A DNA stretch of 64,000 nt from Sphingobacterium oryzagri (GTDB taxonomy: Bacteria > Bacteroidota > Bacteroidia > Sphingobacteriales > Sphingobacteriaceae), in NCBI RefSeq assembly GCF_028736175.1, contig NZ_CP117880.1, forward strand, positions 4,960,001 through 5,024,000. Reading direction: 5' to 3'. Of the stretch, positions 7,728-15,917 are shown piece by piece. The notes below the pieces were generated by a model. It had not been told where the DNA came from. It did not search any database and worked only from the letters and a program-made list of their open reading frames with translations. Both the position numbers and the translations under genes were made by a program. Each line of letters begins with the position of its first letter. The first letter of the stretch is position 1.

Positions 7728-9494
7728 TTAACTCGCTGATTTTTTCTTAGCGACTTTCGTCTCTTTATTTTTCACTTCGATCGTCACGTTTGATCCGTCG
7801 ATGGTAATGACTGAGTCCGTTTTTGATTCCTTGCTATCCGTTACCGACACGGCTGCAGCACTTTCATCATTCACATCGTCCAGCTCTTCCCCCTCGCTGT
7901 CGTCATCATCTTTATCGTTATCTTTTTCAGGAGCCACTTGCGCGCATACCAGTCCCGTAGCCGTCATTGTCCACTCTGTATAGCGCTGATGATCGTGATC
8001 AGCATAGTTATTCAGACATTCCCAGTAGGAAATATCGCGCAGTTTATGCTCTATCTCCCGTTCTAAAATCACCTTTGCCCCACGTGGCAGGTATACCGTT
8101 ACGCTCACTTGCTGATCGCGATCCAAGGCATTCTTCCGTAAAAGAAAATGGCTCGGGAACAAAATGGTCTTCCCTTCTTGCACTGCCTCGTAAACGATAT
8201 TTTTTGCTCGCTCTGCCGCTAACTGATAGCTTTTACCATGTGCAGAATAATTGTATTGAATATACGGTTGGCCTAAAGAATCGATACTCTCAAAGGTTAT
8301 CGCAATGTTATCATGCAAATAGTTTCGCAGGTCTTGTCCGTCCAACTGCATATTAAATTTAGACCGTAGCGAGTCTTTTTCGCTGGCGTCTAAAATGCGT
8401 ACATCTTTTTCTGTAAAGTGATACACGGGTTGCACGGTGATGTTCTTCTGTATATTGATGGTACTTTTCTCGCGGAAATCTTGCGCAGCATAAACGCAAT
8501 AGTATATTACACCCACGATCGATACGATCCATGCCGCAAACATCGTCAAAGACAAATAGTTATTTACTTTGTCTGTTTTGAAGAGTACTCTTATCAACCA
8601 TAGAAACAAGGCTAAAAATGGAATGGTGACCGCCAAGGTTCCAAATGTCAGTGCAATGATCGCATCGTCTGTTGAAAGAACAGCCAATGGCGGGAATAAT
8701 ATTGGGTTTTCTAAGCCAAATAGGTTCATCATGTTGAACACGTAGAAGATGAACAAGCCCAAGATATTTAAACCCGTAAAGATGAGCATCAGCCAGGCAA
8801 TCAGTTTACCAATCAATCCCAAGCAACCGCCCATGGCATTGCCGGCACTGCGTGCGCTGCGGCTGATGTGCTCGCCTGCTCCAGAAAACTCACTGGAAAA
8901 GCTTCGCACCTCTTCGTCAAACGACTTTTTAAAGTTCTGCAAATTAGGCACTTCGCCACGCATAGACATTTTATCCGCACGGGTTTCGGCCACGGGCATT
9001 ACAATCCACAAAATCAAGTATACCAAAAAACCGGATCCGCCGATCAAGACAAAAAGCACGAGCAAAACACGCAACCACCGCGGTTCCATCCCGAAATAGT
9101 GTGCCAGACCGCTACATACACCGCCTAAAACCTTATCGTCCGGGTCGCGCATTAATTTACGACCTATATGATCGGCTCTATTGTAAGCATCTTCCGGAAT
9201 GTCGCTCATACCCTCACCGGCCTCTTCGCTCTGCTCAAAGTCGCTCACTTTGCCCATGCGTTCGATTACCTCCTGTACATCTTCCAGGTTAATCACTTCC
9301 TTACGACCAGTTTGTATGCGCTCGTTAAACATCTCTGCTATACGATTTTCGATATCTTCCAGTATCTCCTTACTCTCTGCCGAATTTCCAAAATGCTTCT
9401 TGATATCGATCATATACGCCCGCAGCGTCTCGTAGGCATCTTCCTCGATGTGGAAGACGATGCTGTTTATGTTTATGATGATTGTCTTGTTCAT
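7728..9494 (-). CDS. PspC domain membrane protein
   Basis: A 588-residue inner-membrane protein. The N-terminal 100 residues are soluble and charged. The PspC domain at about 110-170 shows RKLMRDPDDKVLGGVCSGLA followed by the paired hydrophobic segment LLVLFVLIGGSGFLVYLILW. Three more membrane segments lie at about 230-340, then a beta-rich extracytoplasmic region and a very acidic stretch (DNDKDDDDSEGEELDD) near the C-terminus. PspC proteins belong to the phage-shock envelope-stress response. In Bacteroidota they commonly occur behind a PadR regulator, as here (gap of 34 bp to padR). Function as an envelope-stress component is inferred from the family and the context. Confidence 0.9.
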   Translation of the reverse strand: MNKTIIININSIVFHIEEDAYETLRAYMIDIKKHFGNSAESKEILEDIENRIAEMFNERIQTGRKEVINLEDVQEVIERMGKVSDFEQSEEAGEGMSDIPEDAYNRADHIGRKLMRDPDDKVLGGVCSGLAHYFGMEPRWLRVLLVLFVLIGGSGFLVYLILWIVMPVAETRADKMSMRGEVPNLQNFKKSFDEEVRSFSSEFSGAGEHISRSARSAGNAMGGCLGLIGKLIAWLMLIFTGLNILGLFIFYVFNMMNLFGLENPILFPPLAVLSTDDAIIALTFGTLAVTIPFLALFLWLIRVLFKTDKVNNYLSLTMFAAWIVSIVGVIYYCVYAAQDFREKSTINIQKNITVQPVYHFTEKDVRILDASEKDSLRSKFNMQLDGQDLRNYLHDNIAITFESIDSLGQPYIQYNYSAHGKSYQLAAERAKNIVYEAVQEGKTILFPSHFLLRKNALDRDQQVSVTVYLPRGAKVILEREIEHKLRDISYWECLNNYADHDHQRYTEWTMTATGLVCAQVAPEKDNDKDDDDSEGEELDDVNDESAAAVSVTDSKESKTDSVITIDGSNVTIEVKNKETKVAKKKSAS

Positions 9495-9528
9495 GACCTT
9501 GTTTAAATATATTAGATTAGTATTGTTG

Positions 9529-9861
9529 TTAACTTCTTCCTTGCAACGATGTTTCTACAGCAAACAGTAGCTCTTTCCAGGTAACATCCAGCCTGGATAA
9601 AACCTCTGTGCCTTCCGCCGTGATTTTGTAATACTTTCTCGGTGGGCCAGAGGTTGATTCCTGCCAATTGTAACTTAATAAACCATTGTTTTTTAAGCGC
9701 GTCAACAGTGGATACAGGGTGCCCTCTACCACTAAAAGCTGCGCCTTTTTTAGTTCGCCAATAATATCTGAAGCATATATCTCCCCTCGGGAAATGATAG
9801 AAAGGATACAGTATTCAAGTATCCCTTTCCGCATCTGGGTTTGTGTATTTTCTGCTATCAT
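9529..9861 (-). CDS. PadR family transcriptional regulator
   Basis: A 110-residue winged-helix repressor-type protein: RKGILEYCILSIISRGEIYASDI for the first helices, VEGTLYPLLTRLKNNGLL as recognition helix, GPPRKYYKITAEG as wing. The short C-terminal helix is typical of the small PadR-s2 type. It is the first gene of a padR-pspC operon. The start at 9861 lies only 7 nt after the -7 box, implying an essentially leaderless message. A 21-bp dyad across the -33 region suggests autoregulation. Confidence 0.93.
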   Translation of the reverse strand: MIAENTQTQMRKGILEYCILSIISRGEIYASDIIGELKKAQLLVVEGTLYPLLTRLKNNGLLSYNWQESTSGPPRKYYKITAEGTEVLSRLDVTWKELLFAVETSLQGRS

Positions 9862-9868
9862 AACAATA

Positions 9869-9910
9869 CAAAGATATATGCTTTATACTGTACTATGCAA
9901 TACATAGTAC
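9869..9910 (-). promoter_or_regulatory. padR-pspC promoter with overlapping operator
   Basis: The minus strand reads -33 TTGC (9897-9900), a 20-bp spacer and -7 TATCTTTG (9869-9876). A perfect inverted repeat, GTACTATG (9890-9897) and CATAGTAC (9903-9910) with 5 bp between, covers the -33 box. A protein bound there would block RNA polymerase, and PadR is the obvious candidate. Confidence 0.7.
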
Positions 9911-10059
9911 TATAAAAACACAATTTATTTTATAAAACACTGATAATCAATGATAAAAAATAAGAAAAAAGAGTAGGCATTAGGCTATCTCCTATTTGCC
10001 AGATCATTTTTTAGTCGCAAAGTTTGAAAGTTGCATAATAAACACGACTTTTATGGGTG

Positions 10060-10446
10060 ATGCTAAGATTCTTAATCAACTACGCCTGGGCAATTATTTG
10101 GGGACTCCTGATGTTGCTTTTAATGGGCTTGCCCTCAGATGACCTGCCTAACACCAACTACTTTGTCGGTTTTGACAAATTGGCGCATTGTGGTTTTTTC
10201 TTCGTTTTTACGGTTTTGCTGCTAAAGGGGTCTATCATGCAATCAAAGGGCCGTGGCTCAAAAGTAAAAACATTTGCTATTGTACTTTTAGTGACCAGTA
10301 GTTTAGCTTTCGGTACAGAGGCTATACAACTTTACTTTTCATTTGGCCGCATGGCTGATTGGTGGGATATCTTTGCAGATTATATGGGTATTGGCATGGC
10401 ATTGCTCAGCTATATTTTGCTGCACCAAAAACGTCAGGGATATTAG
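10060..10446 (+). CDS. VanZ family membrane protein
   Basis: A 129-residue protein with about four membrane segments. It carries the VanZ core: DKLAHCGFFFVFTVLL in the second helix region and GTEAIQLYFSFGRMADWWD followed by FADYMGIGMA in the last helices. VanZ-like proteins are integral membrane proteins, linked to teicoplanin resistance in enterococci but of unknown role in most bacteria. A GTG one codon upstream (10057) is an alternative start. It is followed after 3 nt by the small lipoprotein gene, so the two probably share a message. Confidence 0.88.
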   Translation: MLRFLINYAWAIIWGLLMLLLMGLPSDDLPNTNYFVGFDKLAHCGFFFVFTVLLLKGSIMQSKGRGSKVKTFAIVLLVTSSLAFGTEAIQLYFSFGRMADWWDIFADYMGIGMALLSYILLHQKRQGY

Positions 10447-10449
10447 CTT

Positions 10450-10575
10450 ATGAAAAGGAAAACATATGTACGTCTTTGCGTAATTATATTGATCGGCATC
10501 GGCAGCTTACAGTCGTGCGCCGTATTTAAAAAAGATTGCGGTTGCCCGCCGCCACAGGGAACCAAACACCGTTAG
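10450..10575 (+). CDS. Very small Cys-rich lipoprotein
   Basis: A 41-codon reading frame starts 3 nt after the VanZ stop. The product begins MKRKTYVRLC, has a hydrophobic stretch VIILIGIGSLQSC ending in a lipobox-like LQSC, and leaves a mature lipopeptide CAVFKKDCGCPPPQGTKHR with Lys, Cys-Gly-Cys and a Pro run. Signal peptide, lipobox, tight coupling to VanZ and a stop only 4 bp before the convergent comF stop all favour a real gene. Its function is unknown. It could be a surface or periplasmic anchor peptide working with the VanZ-like protein, but that is inference. Confidence 0.65.
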   Translation: MKRKTYVRLCVIILIGIGSLQSCAVFKKDCGCPPPQGTKHR

Positions 10576-10579
10576 CCTT

Positions 10580-11275
10580 TTATTCGGCCATTGCCAGCGC
10601 CGCTACAGAGACACGGCAGTGCGCTTTTTCGCGAAGTACGACTGCTGCAGCGGCCAGCGTTGCACCGGTTGTCAACACATCATCCACCAACAAAATATGT
10701 TTACCAAAAAAGGGTGCTGCCGTCAAACAGTCAAACACACTTTCGACATTCTCATATCGATCCATTTTTCCCATCGTCGTTTGGCTTGCGGTATGTACCG
10801 TTCGCACAAAATCTTGCGTGTTGACAGCACATTTTAACTCGGCTGCAATGCCTCGGGCGATATCTTCACTTTGATTAAAGCCGCGCGATCGCATTTTTTT
10901 CTGGTGCAGTGGAATTGGAACGATAAGATCGATCTCTTTGAAATAAGGCGAGCGAAGCAACTGCTGTCCAAATTGACGACCGAGATAAATCCCTACTTCG
11001 TGGGCATTTTCATATTTTAAACGATGTATCATAGTTTGCACCAACGACGATTGAGCAAAAGAGAGGTAAGCTGCGGCCATTTCGATAGGGGCTTTGCCAC
11101 ACAAACGCCTTACCGCTTCATTTTCTAAAAAGAGATAGTGATCATTAATCGGTAGGTGAAACTGACAGTATGTACAGAGCATTTCCTCTTGCTGCAACAA
11201 AACATGTTCGCAGGAGGCGCATAAGCGCGGAAAGAGGATTGCTACGAGACCATCCCAATAACGACGGATTTGCAT
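10580..11275 (-). CDS. comF: ComF family phosphoribosyltransferase-like protein
   Basis: A 231-residue cytoplasmic protein. An N-terminal zinc-finger-like module has Cys at about 19, 22, 34 and 37 (LCASCEH, LCTYC), and the phosphoribosyltransferase fold has the PRPP loop ILLVDDVLTTGATLAAA at about 194-210. IVPIPLHQKKMRSRGFNQSE is the typical ComF/GntX signature. ComF is needed for DNA uptake in naturally competent bacteria and is linked to PriA-dependent fork restart. Whether this organism is competent cannot be told here. Its promoter overlaps the 3' end of rlmN. Confidence 0.92.
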   Translation of the reverse strand: MQIRRYWDGLVAILFPRLCASCEHVLLQQEEMLCTYCQFHLPINDHYLFLENEAVRRLCGKAPIEMAAAYLSFAQSSLVQTMIHRLKYENAHEVGIYLGRQFGQQLLRSPYFKEIDLIVPIPLHQKKMRSRGFNQSEDIARGIAAELKCAVNTQDFVRTVHTASQTTMGKMDRYENVESVFDCLTAAPFFGKHILLVDDVLTTGATLAAAAVVLREKAHCRVSVAALAMAE

Positions 11276-11295
11276 AGGCCTACAATTGGACTATA

Positions 11296-11328
11296 CAAAT
11301 GTACTGGATTTTTTATTGTTCCTGCAAA
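11296..11328 (-). promoter_or_regulatory. comF promoter
   Basis: Minus strand: -33 TTTG (11325-11328), 21-bp spacer, -7 TACATTTG (11296-11303), both matching consensus. The ATG is 20 nt further on. The -33 box lies inside the last codons of rlmN. Confidence 0.7.
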
Positions 11329-12383
11329 TTGCTGTCTTTTTCCTTGATAGCCAACTGCCCACAAGCGGCGTCAATATCTTTTCCTCTGCTGCGTCGTACG
11401 TTGGTAATGACGCCCTGGCTACGCAAATATTCGGCAAACTGGTCGATCTTATCCGCTTCGGCATTTACGAAATCAGCCAGCGCGATCGGGTTGTATTCAA
11501 TGATATTGACTTTGCAGGGCACATGTTTACAAAACTTCGCCAGCTCTTTGGCATCTTGCAATTCATCGTTGAAATTGTGAAATACAATATATTCGAATGT
11601 GACTGCGTTTTTTGTTTTGGCATAGTAGTATTTCAGTGCGTCGGCCAGCGCGTCCAAAGAGTTTTGCTCGTTGATAGGCATAATTTCGTTACGCTTATCG
11701 TCGTTTGCCGCATGCAGGGAAAGCGCCAGGTTGAAGCGTACTTCATCATCGCCCAGCTTTTTAATCATCTTTGCGATACCGGCTGTAGATACCGTAATTC
11801 GCTTAGCCGCCATGTTCAAACCATCCGGCGCAGTGATACGCTCGACAGACTTCATCATGCCGCTGTAATTTAACAAAGGCTCGCCCATACCCATGTAAAC
11901 GATATTGGTAAGCGGTTGTTGGTATTTTTCTTCTGCTTGCTTTGCTATTAAAACAACTTGGTCATAAATTTCGTCGGCCTGCAGATTGCGCTTGCGGTCC
12001 ATATAGCCTGTCGCGCAGAATTTGCAGGTCAGACTACAGCCCACCTGCGAACTTACACAAGCAGTCATTCGCTCGGGTGTCGGAATCAATACGCCTTCAA
12101 TAACATTGTTGTCAAACAACGTAAAACTGCTTTTGATCGTGCGGTCTGCGCTGATCTGCGATTGGCGAACACGCACCGCACGGATCTCAAAATTAGCCTT
12201 TAAGGCTTCCCGTAGTGGTTTGCTGAGGTTACTCATTTGATCAAAATCGGTACAAGATTTTGCCCACAACCATTCATAGATTTGTTTGGCACGAAAACCC
12301 TGTTCACCCATAGCGGTTAGCTTGTCTTTCAAATCCGACAAACTTAAACTTCTGATATCGATCAATTTACTCTGCTTTTCCAC
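11313..12383 (-). CDS. rlmN: 23S rRNA (adenine(2503)-C(2))-methyltransferase
   Basis: Radical SAM dual-specificity RNA methyltransferase that makes m2A at A2503 of 23S rRNA and at A37 of some tRNAs, acting in the cytosol. The CxxxCxxC cluster motif is in GCSLTCKFCATGY. The substrate-methylated Cys is in the C-terminal DAACGQLA, and NIVYMGMGEPLLNY and SLHAAND are further family blocks. Length is about 356 residues with the GTG start chosen here. An ATG five codons upstream (12398) is possible, but it lies upstream of the -7 box TATCTTTG (12388-12395), which would put the transcript start at or just before the GTG. Confidence 0.94.
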   Translation of the reverse strand: MEKQSKLIDIRSLSLSDLKDKLTAMGEQGFRAKQIYEWLWAKSCTDFDQMSNLSKPLREALKANFEIRAVRVRQSQISADRTIKSSFTLFDNNVIEGVLIPTPERMTACVSSQVGCSLTCKFCATGYMDRKRNLQADEIYDQVVLIAKQAEEKYQQPLTNIVYMGMGEPLLNYSGMMKSVERITAPDGLNMAAKRITVSTAGIAKMIKKLGDDEVRFNLALSLHAANDDKRNEIMPINEQNSLDALADALKYYYAKTKNAVTFEYIVFHNFNDELQDAKELAKFCKHVPCKVNIIEYNPIALADFVNAEADKIDQFAEYLRSQGVITNVRRSRGKDIDAACGQLAIKEKDSNLQEQ

Positions 12384-12387
12384 GACG

Positions 12388-12395
12388 CAAAGATA
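12388..12395 (-). promoter_or_regulatory. -7 box for rlmN
   Basis: TATCTTTG on the minus strand ends 4 nt before a GTG codon (12383). No good -33 box is seen 18-22 bp upstream. If used, the message would be leaderless and the upstream ATG at 12398 untranslated. Confidence 0.45.
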
Positions 12396-12422
12396 CATAA
12401 AATATTAGGAAGCGCTAATGCT

Positions 12423-12469
12423 GCTTCGGTAGTCCTTTTGTAATAATGTGGCCAAATTACTACCGAAGC
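12423..12469. repeat. 11-bp inverted repeat between DUF4349 gene and rlmN
   Basis: GCTTCGGTAGT (12423-12433) and ACTACCGAAGC (12459-12469) pair perfectly across 25 nt. No T-tract follows on the minus strand, so it may be an imprecise terminator for the DUF4349 gene or a leader structure for rlmN. Confidence 0.45.
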
Positions 12470-12501
12470 CTCGCATCGGCTTTCATACAGCGATCAAAAA
12501 A

Positions 12502-13365
12502 CTATTTTCGCTTAAACCGCCGCCAAAGAAGGTAGCAGCCAAAAAAGACCAGAAAAAATGGCCATAGACGCAAAATAAAGACCGCTGCATCACCAAGCAA
12601 AGCCCAGCCATCGGTAAATGCTTCTTTCAATTGAATCCAAAAACTTTGGCTACCAATCGGAAGATTAGCCTGATACTCGAACAACTGAATCGATAAGCTG
12701 CTAAAGGCGAGTTGATCTTTCAGGCGTCGCATAATCGATTCCTGGCTGTCAATATCTTCCTGCAACTGCCGAATTTGTTCTTGGATCTCCAGCACGTCTT
12801 TAACGTTTTTGGCTTGGCCAAGGAGCTGTTGATAACGCTCTAGATAAGCGCGTTTGCTTTTCAACCGTGATTCGGAATCAACATATTGCAACGATACATC
12901 CTCGCTACGGAGCGATCGTTCGGTCAACTTATCGCCGCCGTTTTCCAGATCCTTTAGAAATTGATCAAGCCGTTCGGCAGGAATACGAGCCACGAGAGAA
13001 TAATTGGCATAATTACCAGAACTAGAGAGTGTTTCCTGTTCGTAATAGCCGTCGTAACGTGTTAGTAGAGCATCCAGCGACTGTTTGCTTTTTTTTATGG
13101 TCTTGGATTCTATGGCAATATGGCCGCTGCGAATAATCTTTTTACTTGCCGTGACGGGTGATTGCTGAGCCGCCGTTGGGGTTTGCTCACCTACGGCAGC
13201 GGCATCTGCGCTCATGCGCAACTGCGCGGTGGGCACCACTTCGTCGTTCAATTCGACCAGATTAAGCTCCGAGACGGCCGCTGCCCCGGGTTGCGTAACA
13301 TCCACTTTATTACAGCCGACCAAGAGGCTGAAAACAAGAAATAGCGAAAAACAGTATCCTTTCAT
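12502..13365 (-). CDS. DUF4349 domain lipoprotein with C-terminal membrane anchor
   Basis: A 287-residue envelope protein. The signal peptide ends in lipobox LLVGC (Cys 18). The low-complexity region at about 20-75 is followed by the DUF4349 core (KKIIRSGHIAIESKTIKKSK, YEQETLSSSG, YSLVARIPAERLDQF). A long charged coiled coil at about 165-225 (YLERYQQLLGQAKNV, EIQEQIRQLQEDIDSQ) precedes a membrane helix near the C-terminus and a basic end (WRRFKRK). Having both a lipid anchor and a membrane helix could let it span the periplasm. Function is unknown for the family. Confidence 0.88.
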   Translation of the reverse strand: MKGYCFSLFLVFSLLVGCNKVDVTQPGAAAVSELNLVELNDEVVPTAQLRMSADAAAVGEQTPTAAQQSPVTASKKIIRSGHIAIESKTIKKSKQSLDALLTRYDGYYEQETLSSSGNYANYSLVARIPAERLDQFLKDLENGGDKLTERSLRSEDVSLQYVDSESRLKSKRAYLERYQQLLGQAKNVKDVLEIQEQIRQLQEDIDSQESIMRRLKDQLAFSSLSIQLFEYQANLPIGSQSFWIQLKEAFTDGWALLGDAAVFILRLWPFFLVFFGCYLLWRRFKRK

Positions 13366-13428
13366 AACGTTTTATTTTGCTAGAAGGATGCGTTATTTTC
13401 CGCTATTCCATAAAGGCTGTTGAATTAT

Positions 13429-14472
13429 TTATTCGGTTTTCTTCAGCGCTTCTTTTACTTTTGGCATAATCTGCGTGCCGTAGAGTTCGATAGCGCGCAT
13501 CATATCGCTGTGATCGGGGCTGCCCACATCCATGTGCGCAGAAAACCTGGTTAAACCAAACATTTCAATAATGTGCAATATTTTTTCAACCGATTGGTTT
13601 ACATCGCCAACCACCAAATGTCCGTGAATGGATCGTCCAAAATCATACTGCGATCGTTGATAAGGCGGCCAACCTCTTGTCACACCAATACGGTTCATTT
13701 GGTTTGCATATATCGGATAATATTTGTCGGCTACGGCCTTGCTGTCATCACCAAAAAAAGCATGCATGTGTACACCAACCTGAAGATCTTTTATGTCGTG
13801 CCCATTATCTACCCAAGCCTGCTGATACATTTCGAATAAGGGTTGAAAATTTTCTGGCGCACCACCAATAATGGCAAACATAACCGGCAAACCAAGGCGT
13901 GCCGCACGAGTAACCGACGAGGTTGTTCCGCCCACAGCCACCCAAATCGGTAACGAATGATTAACAGGCCGCGGAAAAATTTGCTGGTTGATCAATGGTT
14001 TTCTAAACTTGCCTGACCAGGTTACAGTATCCTGCTTGTTTAATCGGGTCAATAACTCCAATTTCTCGTCAAAAAGAGCCGCATAATCTTTCAAATCGTA
14101 ACCAAATAAAGGAAAAGATTCGATGAACGACCCCCGCCCGGCCATCAACTCGGCACGACCATTTGATAACAGATCAACCGTAGCAAAATCTTGAAATAAC
14201 TTAACCGGATCTGCTGAACTTAGCACCGATACCGCACTGCCCAATTTAATATTTTTGGTTACCGTAGCCGCTGCTGCGAGTATAATTTCTGGAGAAGCGA
14301 CAGCATAGTCTTCCCGATGGTGCTCGCCAATACCAAAGAAATCTACGCCCACCTGATCCATCAATTTTACTTCTTCGACGATTTGCTGCATACGCACGGC
14401 TGCAGGTTGTATTTTACCGGTTGTGGGATCAATTTGTACGTCCCCAAACATGCCAATTCCTAATTCAATCAT
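13429..14472 (-). CDS. LLM class flavin-dependent oxidoreductase
   Basis: A 347-residue bacterial-luciferase-like monooxygenase or reductase with a TIM-barrel fold, using reduced FMN or F420-like flavin in the cytosol. Family features are IELGIGMFGDV at strand 1, VDFFGIGEHHREDYAVASP (the HH segment), IKLGSAVSVLSSADPVKLFQDFATVDLLS and RAELMAGRGSFIESF. The C-terminus holds the usual HMDVGSPDH segment. Substrate is not predictable. A TACTTTTG box (14495-14502) upstream indicates its own promoter. Confidence 0.9.
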   Translation of the reverse strand: MIELGIGMFGDVQIDPTTGKIQPAAVRMQQIVEEVKLMDQVGVDFFGIGEHHREDYAVASPEIILAAAATVTKNIKLGSAVSVLSSADPVKLFQDFATVDLLSNGRAELMAGRGSFIESFPLFGYDLKDYAALFDEKLELLTRLNKQDTVTWSGKFRKPLINQQIFPRPVNHSLPIWVAVGGTTSSVTRAARLGLPVMFAIIGGAPENFQPLFEMYQQAWVDNGHDIKDLQVGVHMHAFFGDDSKAVADKYYPIYANQMNRIGVTRGWPPYQRSQYDFGRSIHGHLVVGDVNQSVEKILHIIEMFGLTRFSAHMDVGSPDHSDMMRAIELYGTQIMPKVKEALKKTE

Positions 14473-14494
14473 TTTTTATATTCCTTTCTGTATA

Positions 14495-14502
14495 CAAAAG
14501 TA
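14495..14502 (-). promoter_or_regulatory. -7 box for the LLM oxidoreductase gene
   Basis: TACTTTTG on the minus strand, 22 nt before the ATG at 14472. The -33 region is not convincing. Confidence 0.45.
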
Positions 14503-14545
14503 CGGCCATGCTTCCTGCCGGGCATTGACCTATATCAAGAAATAA

Positions 14546-15127
14546 TTAGCCGTGGATATATTCTTTCGTTCCGTAACTTTGGATAAGCTCTCCCTCGAAA
14601 TCGAGCCATTCCTGCCAACGCTTGTCGACATCGACATCAACGGAATATTTTCGTGCGAAATTTAGAAACGTCGTGTAATGGTTGGCTTCGGAAACCATCA
14701 AATCGTGATAAAATTTTGCCAAGCTTTCGTCATTAATATTTTTTGACAACACGCGAAAACGTTCGCAGCTTCGGGCTTCAATCATGGCTGCAAAAAGCAG
14801 TCGATCGATAAATGCTTGGTTTCGCGAACCGTCTTTCTTATTAAATTTTAGCAAGCGCCCTACGTAGTCGTCTTTGCGTTCGCGCCCCAACGTATAGCCC
14901 CGCTCCTGGATGATTGCAAACACCATTTGAAAATGCTGCATCTCTTCAATTGCAATAGCGGTAAGTTCATCCACCAGGTCGGGATATTCCGGATTTTGAG
15001 TGATCAACATCATGGCATTGGAGGCTGCCTTGTGCTCGCACCAGGCATGGTCTGTTAAAATCTCTTCGAGATTGGACTCGGCAATGTTTGCCCATCGCGG
15101 GTCTGTCAATAGTTTTAAGCCTAACAT
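14546..15127 (-). CDS. miaE: tRNA-(ms2io6A)-hydroxylase-like di-iron protein
   Basis: MiaE-family non-heme di-iron monooxygenase that hydroxylates the isopentenyl group of modified A37 in tRNA. The ferritin-like four-helix bundle shows the expected ligands with this start: Glu31 (DHAWCEHKAA), Glu62 and His65 (EEMQH), Glu117 (MIEARSCERF), Glu147 and His150 (SEANHY). It has 193 residues, the usual length. The frame is open 19 codons further upstream, but MLGLKLLTDPRW is the typical N-terminus, and a promoter (15149-15181) lies inside that extension. Confidence 0.93.
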   Translation of the reverse strand: MLGLKLLTDPRWANIAESNLEEILTDHAWCEHKAASNAMMLITQNPEYPDLVDELTAIAIEEMQHFQMVFAIIQERGYTLGRERKDDYVGRLLKFNKKDGSRNQAFIDRLLFAAMIEARSCERFRVLSKNINDESLAKFYHDLMVSEANHYTTFLNFARKYSVDVDVDKRWQEWLDFEGELIQSYGTKEYIHG

Positions 15128-15148
15128 ATGTTCGCGTATCGTTTGTAC

Positions 15149-15181
15149 CAAAGTTACAAAAACCTCCAGGATAATCGGCAA
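15149..15181 (-). promoter_or_regulatory. miaE promoter
   Basis: Minus strand: -33 TTGC (15178-15181), 21-bp spacer, -7 TAACTTTG (15149-15156), then a 21-nt leader to the ATG at 15127. It decides the start. Confidence 0.65.
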
Positions 15182-15236
15182 CATACGCTGCGATCAGGCC
15201 TCTCCTTTTCCCGTGAAACACTATTTTACACGAATG

Positions 15237-15266
15237 AAAAACGCGACAGTTGATTTGTCGCGTTTT
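15237..15266. terminator. Terminator of the GMC dehydrogenase operon
   Basis: AAAACGCGACA and TGTCGCGTTTT form an 11-bp stem with a 7-nt loop, with T-rich and A-rich flanks on both strands, 6 bp past the stop at 15272. Confidence 0.85.
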
Positions 15267-15271
15267 ATTTG

Positions 15272-15910
15272 TTAGCCAAAAAAGGATTCGGTATCGAAGC
15301 CATATGTCTTGAGCACGTCAGCCGGAACACCCGTCCAAACGCCTGGTCGATTACCGGCATAACCGATATCTTTGACACCAATTTCGCTTGTAAAAAATCC
15401 AGACGAGGTGAGGTTGCGCATCAAGGTGAAGAAGGCCACGCCCTGTTGCATTGCGGGCTTTGCTTTCTCCGGATAAGCGATTTCATCAATCAATGCCAGT
15501 TGTTGTTGTTCTTTGCACTTGATAAAGGCGTTGCCATAACGCTTTTGGCATTGCACATCCATCCACTTCAAGCCACCTCGCATCGGGATTTTATTCTCGG
15601 GAAGATCTTTCACCATAAACTCGATAAAAGCAGGCACGCCTGCTTCGGATGCGCTTCCGGAAATATCATCTTTCGGGATAATAATATCAGCTAGCACCGT
15701 GATGGTTGCCATTTCATGTTCGGTAAAAAACACCTCTGCCTGCAGTTGCTTATTGCGTTCATGCTCAAAATCCTGTACGCCGGGCAGCTTCTCCGCATCT
15801 GTTGCCGCAGCAGCTTCTGTTGTCTTTTCCTGTTGACATGAACTGGCGGCCAATACGCCAGAACCAGCCGCGATAAGGCCTAATGCCTTTAATGATTCTC
15901 TTCTGTTCAT
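15272..15910 (-). CDS. Gluconate 2-dehydrogenase subunit 3-like small subunit (Tat-exported)
   Basis: A 212-residue small subunit of an FAD-dependent sugar or polyol dehydrogenase. The N-terminus is a twin-arginine signal (MNRRESLKALGLIAAGSGVL) ending at a lipobox-like ASSC. The mature domain has the family blocks FFTEHEMATITVLADIIIP, GVPAFIEFMVKDLP and FFTLMRNLTSSGFFTSEIG, ending in AGNRPGVWTGVP. In known systems this subunit carries the signal and escorts the folded FAD subunit across the membrane. It starts 7 bp after the GMC gene stop, so the two are co-transcribed. Confidence 0.92.
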   Translation of the reverse strand: MNRRESLKALGLIAAGSGVLAASSCQQEKTTEAAAATDAEKLPGVQDFEHERNKQLQAEVFFTEHEMATITVLADIIIPKDDISGSASEAGVPAFIEFMVKDLPENKIPMRGGLKWMDVQCQKRYGNAFIKCKEQQQLALIDEIAYPEKAKPAMQQGVAFFTLMRNLTSSGFFTSEIGVKDIGYAGNRPGVWTGVPADVLKTYGFDTESFFG

Positions 15911-15917
15911 CGTATGA

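Noticed and set aside
11286-11873. 195-codon plus-strand frame
   Set aside because: It is the complementary shadow of the rlmN gene.
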